Shown in pieces: positions 18,504 to 27,114 of a stretch of DNA of 64,000 nucleotides (its first letter is position 1; each line of letters opens with the position of its first letter). The notes below the pieces were generated by a model. It was given only the letters and a program-made list of their open reading frames with translations. It was not told where the DNA came from and did not search any database. The stretch is from Bradyrhizobium sp. CCGB12 (lineage in GTDB: Bacteria; Pseudomonadota; Alphaproteobacteria; Rhizobiales; Xanthobacteraceae): NCBI RefSeq assembly GCF_024199845.1, contig NZ_JANADO010000001.1:8606001-8670000 (forward strand), written 5' to 3'. A program made the translations under genes and the position numbers.

Positions 18504-19361
18504 TCACCACACCGCCGTGCCCTTCATCGTCGGCTGTCCCTCCGCGTTCGCGGTCCACAGCTCCATGCTCTCGCCGTCGTCATTGGCGTTGATGGAGAAC
18601 TCCGTGCCTTCGAACAGCGGCTGGAGCCCGCGATAGGTGAACTTCTTCGGCGCCTTGCCGCTGCGAAGCTTGGCCGCCATCTCGATGATGAGCGCGGCCT
18701 GCAGCGGCCCGTGGAAGATCAGCCCCGGATAACCCTCGACCTTGGTCACGTAGTCGCGGTCGTAATGGATGCGGTGGCCGTTGAAGGTCAGCGCGGAGTA
18801 GCGGAACAGCAGCACGGGATCGGACACATGGATCTCGCGGTGCTGCGCTTTCGGCGGCGGAGGCGGAGGCGGGGCCTTCGCGGGAGCCGCCTGCGTGTTC
18901 GTCATCTCGCGATAGACGATATCCTGCCGCTCGCGGATCGCAACGCCGCGCGGCGAGGAGATGCTGTGCTCGACCGAGACGAAGCACAGCGTACCGGTCG
19001 AACCCGATTTCACCTGCACATCAGCGATGCGCGAGGTCCGGGTCGATTCATCGCCGACGCGCAAGGGCTGCAGGAACTCGATCTCGCCGCCGGCCCACAT
19101 CCGGCGCGGCAGCGGCACCGGCGGCAGGAAGCCGCCGCGAGCCGGATGGCCGTCGGGCCCCAGCATCGACATCGGAAACACCGGCTGCGCCAGGCACCAG
19201 TGCACCGTGAACGGCGCCGCATCGCCGACCTTGGGCTCGCCGACGTCCTGGAACAGCGTTGCGCGCAGGCCCTTCACCAGTTGCGCAGTGACGATGTCGG
19301 TGGCTTCCGTGCTGCGACCGATCCATTGCCTGAGATGATCGATGTCGAGCTTTTCGGTCAT
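18504..19361 (-). CDS. MaoC/HTD2-like hydratase (FAS1-like dehydratase, mesaconyl-C4-CoA hydratase-like)
   Basis: 285 residues with two hot-dog halves joined by a proline run (APPPPPPPKAQ near residue 165). The C-terminal half has the hydratase block (FRYSALTFNGHRIHYDRDY, then GYPGLIFHGPLQA) with the Asp/His pair expected in MaoC hydratases. It ends a minus-strand operon with a CoA-transferase and an acyl-CoA dehydrogenase. That suggests activation, dehydrogenation and hydration of a small acid as its CoA ester. The exact substrate is unknown; mesaconyl/itaconyl-type acids are plausible from the family. Confidence 0.85.
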   Translation of the reverse strand: MTEKLDIDHLRQWIGRSTEATDIVTAQLVKGLRATLFQDVGEPKVGDAAPFTVHWCLAQPVFPMSMLGPDGHPARGGFLPPVPLPRRMWAGGEIEFLQPLRVGDESTRTSRIADVQVKSGSTGTLCFVSVEHSISSPRGVAIRERQDIVYREMTNTQAAPAKAPPPPPPPKAQHREIHVSDPVLLFRYSALTFNGHRIHYDRDYVTKVEGYPGLIFHGPLQAALIIEMAAKLRSGKAPKKFTYRGLQPLFEGTEFSINANDDGESMELWTANAEGQPTMKGTAVW

Positions 19362-19373
19362 GACGCCTCGCTC

Positions 19374-20477
19374 TTACTTTTTGGACTTTGGCTTTTCGCC
19401 GATCGCGGGCACAGCGCCGTAGGCGCGCGTCTCGCCGACGATGATCGGCGCCGGCGCGGGATAGCTGACGCGGCCGTTCGGCGTGTCCACCTCGATGCGG
19501 CGCAGATGCGGATGGTTGGTGAGGTCGGCCATGGTGTTGACCTCCGCGAAGGCGATGTCGGCGTCGGACAGCCGCTTCAGCAGCTCATCGCGCGTCATCT
19601 TGCCGAAGGCATCCGCCACCGTCTTGTCGGTGAAATCGCGGTTGCGCACGCGCTCGACCATGTTGGCGACGCGGGGATCGGCCGGCAGGTCCGGCTGGTC
19701 CAGAACCTTCACGCACAGCGTCTTCCACTCGCGCTCGCTCTGGATCGAGATCAGGATGTCCTTGCCATCCTTCGAGGTGAACACGCCGTAAGGCGCGATC
19801 GATGGATGGCGCAGGCCCATGCGCTTGGGCGGATTGCCGGCTTCGGAATTCAGCAGCGGCACGGTGCACCAGTCCGCCATCACGTCGAACATGGAGATAC
19901 GGATGTCGGCACCCACGCCCGTGCGTCCCCGCGCGATCAGCGCTTCCAGAATTGCCGCATGCGCGGTCGCGCCGGTCGCGACGTCCACGATCGACATGCC
20001 GACGCGCGAGGCGCCATCAGGGTTCCCGGTGATCGAGGCCAATCCGCTCTCGGCCTGGATCAGGAGATCATAGGCCTTGCGGTGCGCGTACGGGCCTTCG
20101 TCACCATAGCCGGTGATCGTGCAGGAGATCAGTTTCGGATAGTCCTTCAGCAGGCGCTCACGCGAAAAGCCGAGCTTGTCCATCGAGCCGGGCTTGAGGT
20201 TCTGGATCAGCACATCGGCGCTGGCGATCAGCTTCTCGAGCTCGGCGCAGCCTTCTTTGGTGGCGAGATCGACCACGGCCGATTGCTTGCCGCGGTTGAG
20301 CCAGACGAAATAGCTGCTCTGGCCCTTGGCCGCGGCGTCATAGCCGCGCGCGAAATCGCCTTCCGGCCGCTCGATCTTGATGACCTCCGCGCCGGCATCC
20401 GCCAGGCGCGAGGAGCAAAACGGCGCCGCCACCGCTTGCTCGACCGCAATCACCCTGATCCCGTCCAATGCACCCAT
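19374..20477 (-). CDS. Family III CoA-transferase (CaiB/BaiF)
   Basis: 367 residues from ATG 20,477 (MGALDGIRVIAVEQ). It shows the family core: GAEVIKIERPEGD, NRGKQSAVVDL, DVLIQNLKPG, the catalytic-region CTITGYGDEGP and YDLLIQAESGL. It lies 12 bases from the stop-proximal end of the hydratase gene and 10 bases after the acyl-CoA dehydrogenase, forming one operon. It probably activates the acid handled by the pathway using another acyl-CoA as donor. Confidence 0.9.
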   Translation of the reverse strand: MGALDGIRVIAVEQAVAAPFCSSRLADAGAEVIKIERPEGDFARGYDAAAKGQSSYFVWLNRGKQSAVVDLATKEGCAELEKLIASADVLIQNLKPGSMDKLGFSRERLLKDYPKLISCTITGYGDEGPYAHRKAYDLLIQAESGLASITGNPDGASRVGMSIVDVATGATAHAAILEALIARGRTGVGADIRISMFDVMADWCTVPLLNSEAGNPPKRMGLRHPSIAPYGVFTSKDGKDILISIQSEREWKTLCVKVLDQPDLPADPRVANMVERVRNRDFTDKTVADAFGKMTRDELLKRLSDADIAFAEVNTMADLTNHPHLRRIEVDTPNGRVSYPAPAPIIVGETRAYGAVPAIGEKPKSKK

Positions 20478-20487
20478 GATGGCTGCC

Positions 20488-21657
20488 TCAGTACGAGCGG
20501 GGCATGCCGAGCACGTGCTCGGCGACGAAGGAGAGCACGAGGTTGGTCGAGATCGGCGCCACCTGATACAGTCGCGTCTCGCGGAACTTGCGCTCGACGT
20601 CGTATTCCTCGGCAAAGCCAAAACCGCCATGGGTCTGGATGCAGGCATTGGCCGCTTCCCAGGACGCGTCCGCCGCGAGCATCTTGGCCATATTGGCCTC
20701 GGCGCCGCAGTCGAGCCCGGCCTCGTATTTTCGCGTGGCCTCCTTCACCATCAGCTCGGCCGCGCGCATCGAGGCGTAGGCCTTGGCGATCGGGAACTGG
20801 ATGCCTTGATTCTGGCCGATCGGCCGGCCGAACACCGCCCGCTCCTTGGCGTAGTTGGTGGCCTTCGCAATGAACCACTTTGCATCGCCGACGCATTCGG
20901 CGGCGATCAGGATACGCTCGGCATTCATGCCGGAGAGGATGTAGCGAAAGCCCTTGCCTTCCTCGCCGATCAGATTTTCCGCCGGCACCCTCATGTCGGT
21001 GAAGAACACTTCGGTGGTGGCGTGATTCATCATGGTGCGGATCGGGCGGATCTCCAGCCCGTTGTTCTTGGCTTCGCGCATGTCGACGATGAACACGGAA
21101 AGTCCGTCCGTGCGCTTCTTGGCCTGCTCTTTCGGCGTCGTGCGCGCGAGCAGGATCATCAAATCGGAATGCTCGGCACGGCTGGTCCAGATCTTCTGGC
21201 CGTTGACGACGTAGCTGTCGTTGCCATCCTTGCGCGCAAAGGTCTTCAGCGATGAGGTGTCGGTGCCGCTGGTCGGCTCGGTGACGCCGAACGCCTGAAG
21301 GCGCAATTCGCCGCTCGCGATCTTCGGCAGATATTTTGCCTTCTGCTCGTCATTGCCGTGCCGCAGCACGGTGCCCATCGTGTACATCTGGGCGTGGCAG
21401 CCGCCGCCATTGCAGCCCGCGCGCTGGATCTCTTCCAGGATCGCCGCGGCCGCCGAGAGCTTGAGGCCCGCGCCGCCATATTCCTCGGGGATCAGCACCG
21501 AGAGATAGCCGGCCTGCGTCAGCGCATCGACGAAGGCTTTCGGGTAGGCCATCTCGCGATCGAGCTTGCGCCAGTATTCGCCGGGAAACTGCGCGCAGAG
21601 CTTGGCGACGGCTTCGCGGATGTCGGCGTGATCTTCGCTGTGGTGTTCTTGACTCAT
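20488..21657 (-). CDS. Acyl-CoA dehydrogenase family protein
   Basis: 389 residues in the usual three-part fold. The substrate/FAD block is LQAFGVTEPTSGTDTSSLKT, the central strand is NGQKIWTSRAEHSDLMILL, and the C-terminal helix region has THGGFGFAEEYDVERKFRE. FAD-dependent alpha,beta-dehydrogenation of an acyl-CoA is expected. It is the first gene of the operon and is divergent from a LysR regulator, with a palindrome in between. Confidence 0.92.
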   Translation of the reverse strand: MSQEHHSEDHADIREAVAKLCAQFPGEYWRKLDREMAYPKAFVDALTQAGYLSVLIPEEYGGAGLKLSAAAAILEEIQRAGCNGGGCHAQMYTMGTVLRHGNDEQKAKYLPKIASGELRLQAFGVTEPTSGTDTSSLKTFARKDGNDSYVVNGQKIWTSRAEHSDLMILLARTTPKEQAKKRTDGLSVFIVDMREAKNNGLEIRPIRTMMNHATTEVFFTDMRVPAENLIGEEGKGFRYILSGMNAERILIAAECVGDAKWFIAKATNYAKERAVFGRPIGQNQGIQFPIAKAYASMRAAELMVKEATRKYEAGLDCGAEANMAKMLAADASWEAANACIQTHGGFGFAEEYDVERKFRETRLYQVAPISTNLVLSFVAEHVLGMPRSY

Positions 21658-21688
21658 GGCGTTTCCAATCGATAGCGGCAGTTAAGAT

Positions 21689-21712
21689 AACGCCAGCCGA
21701 TCCTCTGGCGTT
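21689..21712. promoter_or_regulatory. Inverted repeat operator between lysR and the acyl-CoA operon
   Basis: Perfect arms AACGCCAG (21,689-21,696) and CTGGCGTT (21,705-21,712) are separated by eight bases. The match extends one mismatch further outward. It is 31 bases from the acyl-CoA dehydrogenase start and 70 from the LysR start, the standard place for a LysR activation site. Confidence 0.65.
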
Positions 21713-21782
21713 GTGAAAACATCGCCAGCCCCCTATGCTCATTTGCTATAGCGTATGGAGTAGCCTTCCAGGATTGGCAAGC

Positions 21783-22703
21783 ATGGATTTCCGACAGCTC
21801 AGGACCTTCAGTTGCGTCGCGGAGCTCGGCAGCCTTTCCAAGGCGTCCGATACGTTGCGCGTGGCGCAGCCGGCGCTCAGCCGGCAGATCAAGCTGTTGG
21901 AACACGAGCTGCGTACCGAGCTGTTCACCCGCAATGGCCGTGGCATGGTGCTGACCGAGGCCGGCCGTCTGTTGCTGGCGCGCACCTCCGGCATCGTGCG
22001 GCAGATCGACCAGATCCGCGATGACATCCAGTCGACCAAGGGGCCGCCGTCCGGCCAGGTCGTGCTCGGTCTGGTTCCAACCGTCAGCTGCGTGCTGTCG
22101 GCGCGCTTTGCGCGGCGCAGCGTCGAAAAGTTTCCCGGCATCTCGCTGCGCATCGTCGAGAGCTACAGCGGCCATCTCGTCGAATGGCTGCATCGCGGCG
22201 AGATGGACCTTGCCATCCTCTACGGCCGCTCCGCCGACCTGCATCTCAACGTCGAAAGCTTGGGGCGCGACAACATCGTCGCCGTCGGCCCGCGCGGCTG
22301 TGGCCTCGCGCGCAAGAAGAGCGTCGACATCGGCTGGCTGCTGCGGCAGCGGCTGGTGCTGCCCAGTCATTCCCATGGCCTCCGCGCGCTGATCGAGCAC
22401 GCGGCCGCCCAGCGCAAGATCAAGCTGAACGTCCAGTTGGAAGCGGATTCCTTTCGCGTGCTGACGAGCCTGGTCGAGGAGGGACTCGGCTTTGCGCTGC
22501 TGCCACCCTCGTCGGTCCATGGCGAGGTCGCCGACGGACGGCTGGAGACCGCCGTTGTCTCAAAGCCGATGACGCGCGAGCTCATTTTCGCCTCTCCGAT
22601 CGACCGCCCGGCCTCGACGGCCTCGCTGGCCATCACCGCACTTTTGCGCGAGGAGGTCGCCGCCTGCCGCAAGGAAGGCCTGTGGGATATCAAGTTGAGT
22701 TAA
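21783..22703 (+). CDS. LysR-family transcriptional regulator
   Basis: 306 residues from ATG 21,783 (MDFRQLRTFSCVAELGSLSK). The N-terminal HTH is ASDTLRVAQPALSRQIKLLE, followed by the linker and a C-terminal ligand-binding domain (GLVPTVSCVLSARF). Divergent from the acyl-CoA dehydrogenase / CoA-transferase / hydratase operon, which it most likely controls. The N-terminus resembles the NAC/CbbR-like subgroup but no finer assignment is possible. Confidence 0.92.
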   Translation: MDFRQLRTFSCVAELGSLSKASDTLRVAQPALSRQIKLLEHELRTELFTRNGRGMVLTEAGRLLLARTSGIVRQIDQIRDDIQSTKGPPSGQVVLGLVPTVSCVLSARFARRSVEKFPGISLRIVESYSGHLVEWLHRGEMDLAILYGRSADLHLNVESLGRDNIVAVGPRGCGLARKKSVDIGWLLRQRLVLPSHSHGLRALIEHAAAQRKIKLNVQLEADSFRVLTSLVEEGLGFALLPPSSVHGEVADGRLETAVVSKPMTRELIFASPIDRPASTASLAITALLREEVAACRKEGLWDIKLS

Positions 22704-22839
22704 GATGCAGGGGTGTCGTAGAACAGTTAGGCGCCGCCTTGCCTTCGCATCTGGCGCGAGCTGTCATGCCGGAATTTTATAGCTGGGAGTCGCCGCGCTT
22801 GCCGCTGCGGCCGTGACGCGCATATGCATCCAAAACCTC

Positions 22840-22918
22840 GTCATTGCGAGCGCAGCGAAGCGATCCAGACTGTCTCCGCGGAGGGATTCTGGATTGCTTC
22901 GCTGCGCTCGCAATGACG
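22840..22918. repeat. Interspersed GTCATTGCGAG...CTCGCAATGAC repeat (copy 2)
   Basis: CGTCATTGCGAGCGCAGCGA opens the element and TCGCTGCGCTCGCAATGACG closes it. The centre has CCAGACTGTCTCCGCGGAGG. It lies directly downstream of the first P450 gene, 11 bases from its stop. Confidence 0.88.
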
Positions 22919-22929
22919 GAGGATGGAAC

Positions 22930-24204
22930 CTACCCCGGAATTCGCACCGGCAGCGACTCATATCCCTTGATGAAGCTCGAATAGATCCGCTTGGGCTCGC
23001 CGACCACCTCGATCCGGTCGAACCGCTTCAGCATCTCCTCCCAGACGATGCGGAGCTGGAGCTCGGCGAGGCGCATGCCGACGCAGCGGTGGATGCCGAA
23101 GCCGAAGGAGAGGTGGGTGCGCGGCCGCGGGCGGTCGATGATGAGGTCGTTCGGCTTCTCGAACATCGCCTCGTCGCGGTTGCCCGAGACGTACCACATC
23201 ACGACGCGGTCGCCCTTGCGGATCGGCTTGCCGCCGATCTCGGTGTCGGCAAGTGCGGTGCGCCGCATGTGCGCGAGCGGCGTCTGCCAGCGGATCACCT
23301 CCGGTACCATGGAATCGATCAGCGCCGGATTCTTCCGCAGCATCTCGTACTGGTCCGGATTCTCGTTCAGCGCCAGCACCGAGCCGGTCATGGTGTTGCG
23401 CGTGGTGTCGTTGCCGCCGACAATGAGCAGGATGATGTTGCCCATGAGGTTGTCGGGGTCCATGTGGCGCGTGGCCTCGTTATGGGCCATCAACGACAAC
23501 AAATCGTTGCGCGGTGCGGAGTTGACGCGCTCGTTCCACAGCTTCGACATGTAGGCGTAGCACTCGTCCATCTCGCGGCGGCGCTCTTCGGCCGAGGCGA
23601 CGATGCCGCTCTTGGGCAGCGCGGTCGAGACGTCGGACCAGCGCGTCAGCTTGCGCCGCTCCTCCCAGGGGAAATCGAACAGGGTCGCCAGCATCTGCGT
23701 CGTCAGCTCGATCGAGACGCGTTCGACGAAGTTGAAGGTCTCGTTGCGCGGCAAATTGTCGAGCACGGTCTGCGCGCGCTGCCGGATCAGCTTGGCCAGC
23801 TCGTCGAGATGCGTTGGCGTGAACATCGGCGACACCGTCTTGCGCTGCGCCGAATGCCGGGGCTGATCCATGGCGATGAAGCTTGGCCAGTCGTAGCCCT
23901 CGGGCACGTCTCGGATCGAGATGCCACCGAGCGTCGAGTCCGAGGAGAAGGTGCCGTGATTGGTGTCGACATGCATGATGTCGTTGTACTTCACCACCGA
24001 CCAGTAGGGCTCGATCGGCGCGTTGGTGCAGTAATGCACCGGCTCTTCCTGGCGCAGTCGCTCGAACCACGGCCACAGCGTGTCGTCCTGGAACAGCCTG
24101 GGCGCGCCGGGGTGGAATTGCGAAAGCGGCGTCGCATAGGCTTCCTCGCGGGCCCGGCGTATGCGTTCGGCCTTGTCCACGTTAACCGACGCTTGGATGT
24201 TCAT
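22930..24204 (-). CDS. Cytochrome P450, CYP153-like
   Basis: 424 residues, soluble, with all P450 landmarks: I-helix LLIVGGNDTTRNTMTGSV, K-helix VPEVIRW, and the heme loop FGFGIHRCVG. The segments IRWQTPLAHMRRTAL and MWYVSGNRDE are characteristic of CYP153-type terminal alkane hydroxylases. The electron source (ferredoxin and reductase) is not adjacent. A paralogue follows upstream at 24,388, separated by a repeat, with the same domain order and C-terminal YSSFIKGYESLPVRI. Substrate preference is inferred from the family only. Confidence 0.9.
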   Translation of the reverse strand: MNIQASVNVDKAERIRRAREEAYATPLSQFHPGAPRLFQDDTLWPWFERLRQEEPVHYCTNAPIEPYWSVVKYNDIMHVDTNHGTFSSDSTLGGISIRDVPEGYDWPSFIAMDQPRHSAQRKTVSPMFTPTHLDELAKLIRQRAQTVLDNLPRNETFNFVERVSIELTTQMLATLFDFPWEERRKLTRWSDVSTALPKSGIVASAEERRREMDECYAYMSKLWNERVNSAPRNDLLSLMAHNEATRHMDPDNLMGNIILLIVGGNDTTRNTMTGSVLALNENPDQYEMLRKNPALIDSMVPEVIRWQTPLAHMRRTALADTEIGGKPIRKGDRVVMWYVSGNRDEAMFEKPNDLIIDRPRPRTHLSFGFGIHRCVGMRLAELQLRIVWEEMLKRFDRIEVVGEPKRIYSSFIKGYESLPVRIPG

Positions 24205-24230
24205 GGTCGTGGCTCCAGTTGGTCTTTCTT

Positions 24231-24374
24231 CGCCTCTCCCCGCTTGCGGGGAGAGGCCGGAATTCGAGCGAAGCTTGAATTCCGGGTGAGGGGGACTCTC
24301 CGCGAGTCCAATTCTCTCCGTCCCCGTGGAGACTCCCCCTCACCCCAACCCTCTCCCCGCAAGCGGGGAGAGGG
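24231..24374. repeat. Interspersed CTCTCCCCGC/GCGGGGAGAG repeat (copy 2)
   Basis: CCTCTCCCCGCTTGCGGGGAGAGG at the left and CTCTCCCCGCAAGCGGGGAGAGG at the right enclose a GAATTCGAGCGAAGCTTGAATTC hairpin. It shares end hairpins with the elements at 6,757 and 28,273. It separates the two P450 genes. Confidence 0.85.
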
Positions 24375-24387
24375 AGAGTTCTTTCAC

Positions 24388-25653
24388 TCATGCCGCAATC
24401 TTCACCGGAAGGGTTTCAAGACCCTTTACGAAACTCGAATAGACGCGCTTGGGTTCGCCGACCACATCAATATGGTCGAAACGCTTGAGAATTTCCTCCC
24501 AAATAATCTTGAGCTGGAGTTCAGCGAGCCGCAAGCCCACGCAGCGGTGGATGCCGAAGCCGAAGGAGAGGTGCGTGCGCGGGCGGGCGCGGTCGATGAT
24601 GAAATCGTAGGGCTTTTCGATCGCCGCGTCGTCGCGGTTGCCCGAGACGTACCACATCACGACCTTGTCACCCTTCTTGATCCGCTTGCCGCGGAACTCG
24701 AAGTCGGAAAGCGCCGTGCGCCGCATATGCGCGAGCGGCGTCTGCCAGCGGATTACCTCGGGCACGAAGCTGTCGAGCAGAGCAGGGTTCTCGCGCAGCT
24801 TGCGATACTGCTCCGGATGCTGGCTCAGCGCGTAGATCGAGCCCGACATGGTGTTGCGGGTGGTGTCGTTGCCGCCGACGATCAAAAGGATGAGATTGCC
24901 GAGGAAATTTTTCGCATCCATGTCGCGTGTCGCTGCGCCATGCACCATCATCGAGAGCAAGTCGCTCTTCGGCGGCTGCTCGGCACGTTCCTTCCAGAGG
25001 CGAGAGAAGTAGGCCGCACATTCCGCGAGTTCGGCCATCCGTTCGTCGTCGGTCGCGACAAGACCGTCGGGGCCGGGAATGGTGGTGGCGATATCGGACC
25101 AGCGCGTCAGCTTGCGGCGATCTTCCCAGGGGAAGTCGAACAGCACGGCCAGCATCTGCGTGGTCAGCTCGATCGAGACCTGATCGACCCAGTCGAACAC
25201 CTCGCCGCGCGGGAGATTGTCGAGACATTCGGCCGAACGCTTGCGGATGTTGAGCGCGAGATTGTCCAGATGCGTCGGCGTGAACATCGGCGCTACGGTC
25301 TTGCGCTGTGCGGCGTGGCGCGGCGGATCCATCGAGATGAAACTCTCGCGGCGCAGGTCCGGATCGACGTCACGAATGGTGATGCCGCCGAGCGCGGAGG
25401 CCGAGGAGAAAACCGAGTGGTTGGTCTCGATCTCCATGATGTCGTTGTAGCGCGTCACCGACCAGTACGGCCCGAACATCGAGTCCTTGCAGTAGTGCAC
25501 GGGATCTTCCCGGCGCAACCGATCGAAATAGGGCCAGAACGTATCGGTCCTGAACAGCTCAGGATCGCCCGGATCGAATTGCTCCAGCGGCAGTGACGAC
25601 GCACGTGCGCGAAGTGCATCGAGCTTGGCATCGCTCTCGATGGTCCCATGCAT
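24388..25653 (-). CDS. Cytochrome P450, CYP153-like (paralogue)
   Basis: About 421 residues from ATG 25,653 (MHGTIESDAKLDAL). I-helix LLIVGGNDTTRNTMSGSI, K-helix VPEVIRW and heme loop FGFGIHRCVG are intact. The C-terminus VYSSFVKGLETLPVKI mirrors that of the downstream P450, so the pair arose by tandem duplication. Expected role: NADH-driven hydroxylation through an unlinked ferredoxin. The frame extends to 25,719 but the family-like sequence begins after 25,653. Confidence 0.9.
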   Translation of the reverse strand: MHGTIESDAKLDALRARASSLPLEQFDPGDPELFRTDTFWPYFDRLRREDPVHYCKDSMFGPYWSVTRYNDIMEIETNHSVFSSASALGGITIRDVDPDLRRESFISMDPPRHAAQRKTVAPMFTPTHLDNLALNIRKRSAECLDNLPRGEVFDWVDQVSIELTTQMLAVLFDFPWEDRRKLTRWSDIATTIPGPDGLVATDDERMAELAECAAYFSRLWKERAEQPPKSDLLSMMVHGAATRDMDAKNFLGNLILLIVGGNDTTRNTMSGSIYALSQHPEQYRKLRENPALLDSFVPEVIRWQTPLAHMRRTALSDFEFRGKRIKKGDKVVMWYVSGNRDDAAIEKPYDFIIDRARPRTHLSFGFGIHRCVGLRLAELQLKIIWEEILKRFDHIDVVGEPKRVYSSFVKGLETLPVKIAA

Positions 25654-25956
25654 GACCGCTCTCCCTGGCACCAACCGCGCGTTCTCGTTGAATTCTGCGC
25701 TGCGGTATTTGATTTGCAATTACAGCCGGTTGTCTGCGCCGGAGCAAGGGAGAGTTTTGCCACATCCAACCTTTGCGAGAGGGTTTGAACGGCCGTCACG
25801 GAGATGTGTCAGCGTGATCTCCCGCACGCCGTTCGGTGGCAAATCGTGCAAGAAACCCACTGGAATCGAGGTAAATCGAACCCGCCCATCTTGGGGATCG
25901 ACTAACCTCTGATCTATAGTTTGACCGTAACAGATACTCATCCCGAGGTTGCCGCC

Positions 25957-27111
25957 GTGAACGACATGCAGTGGGTCCCCATTGGCTCCGAACCCTTACC
26001 CCCGCCACTGCCCCCCACGCGGGTCGATTTCACCGGCAACCGCTCCGAGTTCCGCAAATTGGTCATCAAGGGTGCCATGCTGGAGCTCGTCACCTTCGGG
26101 TTCTACCGGTTCTGGCTGGTCACCGACATCCGCCGTCATTTGTGGACGCACACAGCGGTCGACGGCGATGCCGCCGAATATACCGGACGGGCCAAGGAGC
26201 TGCTGGTCGGCTTCCTGTTCGCACTCGCGATCCTGGTGCCGATCTACCTGGCTTATTTCCTCATCGGCATCGAGTTCGAGCGCTGGCAGGGCTTTGCCTC
26301 GACGCCGCTGTTCATCAGCTTTTACGCTTTCGGCCAATTCGCGATCTTTCGCGCGCGGCGCTACCGCCTGACCCGTACGGTCTGGCGCGGCGTGCGGTTC
26401 TGGATGGACGGCTCGGGCTGGGCCTATTCGTTCCGGGCCATGGCGTGGGGCCTGCTGGTGTTCCTCACGCTCGGCCTGGCGCTGCCCTGGCGCGAGGCCG
26501 CGCTCGAACGCTACAAGATGCAGCACACCCATTACGGCGATCTCGCCGGCGATTTCGAAGGCGACGGCTGGACGTTCTTCAAGCGCGGCTGGTGGCTGTG
26601 GCTGCTCAGCCCGATTGCGATCGTCATCTTCCCGCTCGCACCGTTTTTCTACGCCGAGTTCAAGGCACGCGAATGGCGCTGGTGGCTCGATGGCATCCGT
26701 ATCGGCGGCGTCAGCCTGTCCTCGCAATTGCCGCACGATGCGTTCTACGGCTTGTACTGGAAGGTGATCGGCTGGTGGACGCTGCTCTCGGCCGTTTTCG
26801 GTGCCTATATGGTCGGCGGTATGTTGCTGGTCGTCACGCTGAGCGGCGTTCCGGCCGAGGAGATGTTCGGGGGTGACAACGCCACCAAGAGCATCCCGAT
26901 GGTGGTGATGATGGTGATCGGCTATTTCGCGGCCGCTCTTGCCATCAACATCGTCATGCGCGTCTATCTCCAGCGCGATCTCTGGGCCAAGGTGCTGGAG
27001 ACCGTCGAGGTGCACAACATCGCGGCCACGGCGGATGTGCGTGGCAGCGGTCAGCTCGCCGGCGCGCTCGGCGAAGGTTTTGCCGATGGACTGGACGTTG
27101 CAGGATTTTGA
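25957..27111 (+). CDS. DUF898 (YjgN-like) polytopic membrane protein
   Basis: About 384 residues with seven or more hydrophobic helices and the DUF898 pattern of aromatic and charged residues at helix ends (GFYRFWLVTDIRRHLW, AIFRARRYRLTRTVWRGVRF). Function unknown. It is followed after three bases by an M48 metallopeptidase, a recurring pairing that suggests membrane-protein quality control. The first codon is uncertain: GTG 25,957 has CGAGG upstream, while TTG 25,921 also keeps the frame. Confidence 0.82.
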   Translation: MNDMQWVPIGSEPLPPPLPPTRVDFTGNRSEFRKLVIKGAMLELVTFGFYRFWLVTDIRRHLWTHTAVDGDAAEYTGRAKELLVGFLFALAILVPIYLAYFLIGIEFERWQGFASTPLFISFYAFGQFAIFRARRYRLTRTVWRGVRFWMDGSGWAYSFRAMAWGLLVFLTLGLALPWREAALERYKMQHTHYGDLAGDFEGDGWTFFKRGWWLWLLSPIAIVIFPLAPFFYAEFKAREWRWWLDGIRIGGVSLSSQLPHDAFYGLYWKVIGWWTLLSAVFGAYMVGGMLLVVTLSGVPAEEMFGGDNATKSIPMVVMMVIGYFAAALAINIVMRVYLQRDLWAKVLETVEVHNIAATADVRGSGQLAGALGEGFADGLDVAGF

Positions 27112-27114
27112 GCC

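Noticed and set aside
22813..25596. 927-residue plus-strand frame across both P450 genes
   Set aside because: Antisense to two intact P450s and running through two repeats; no family-like sequence.
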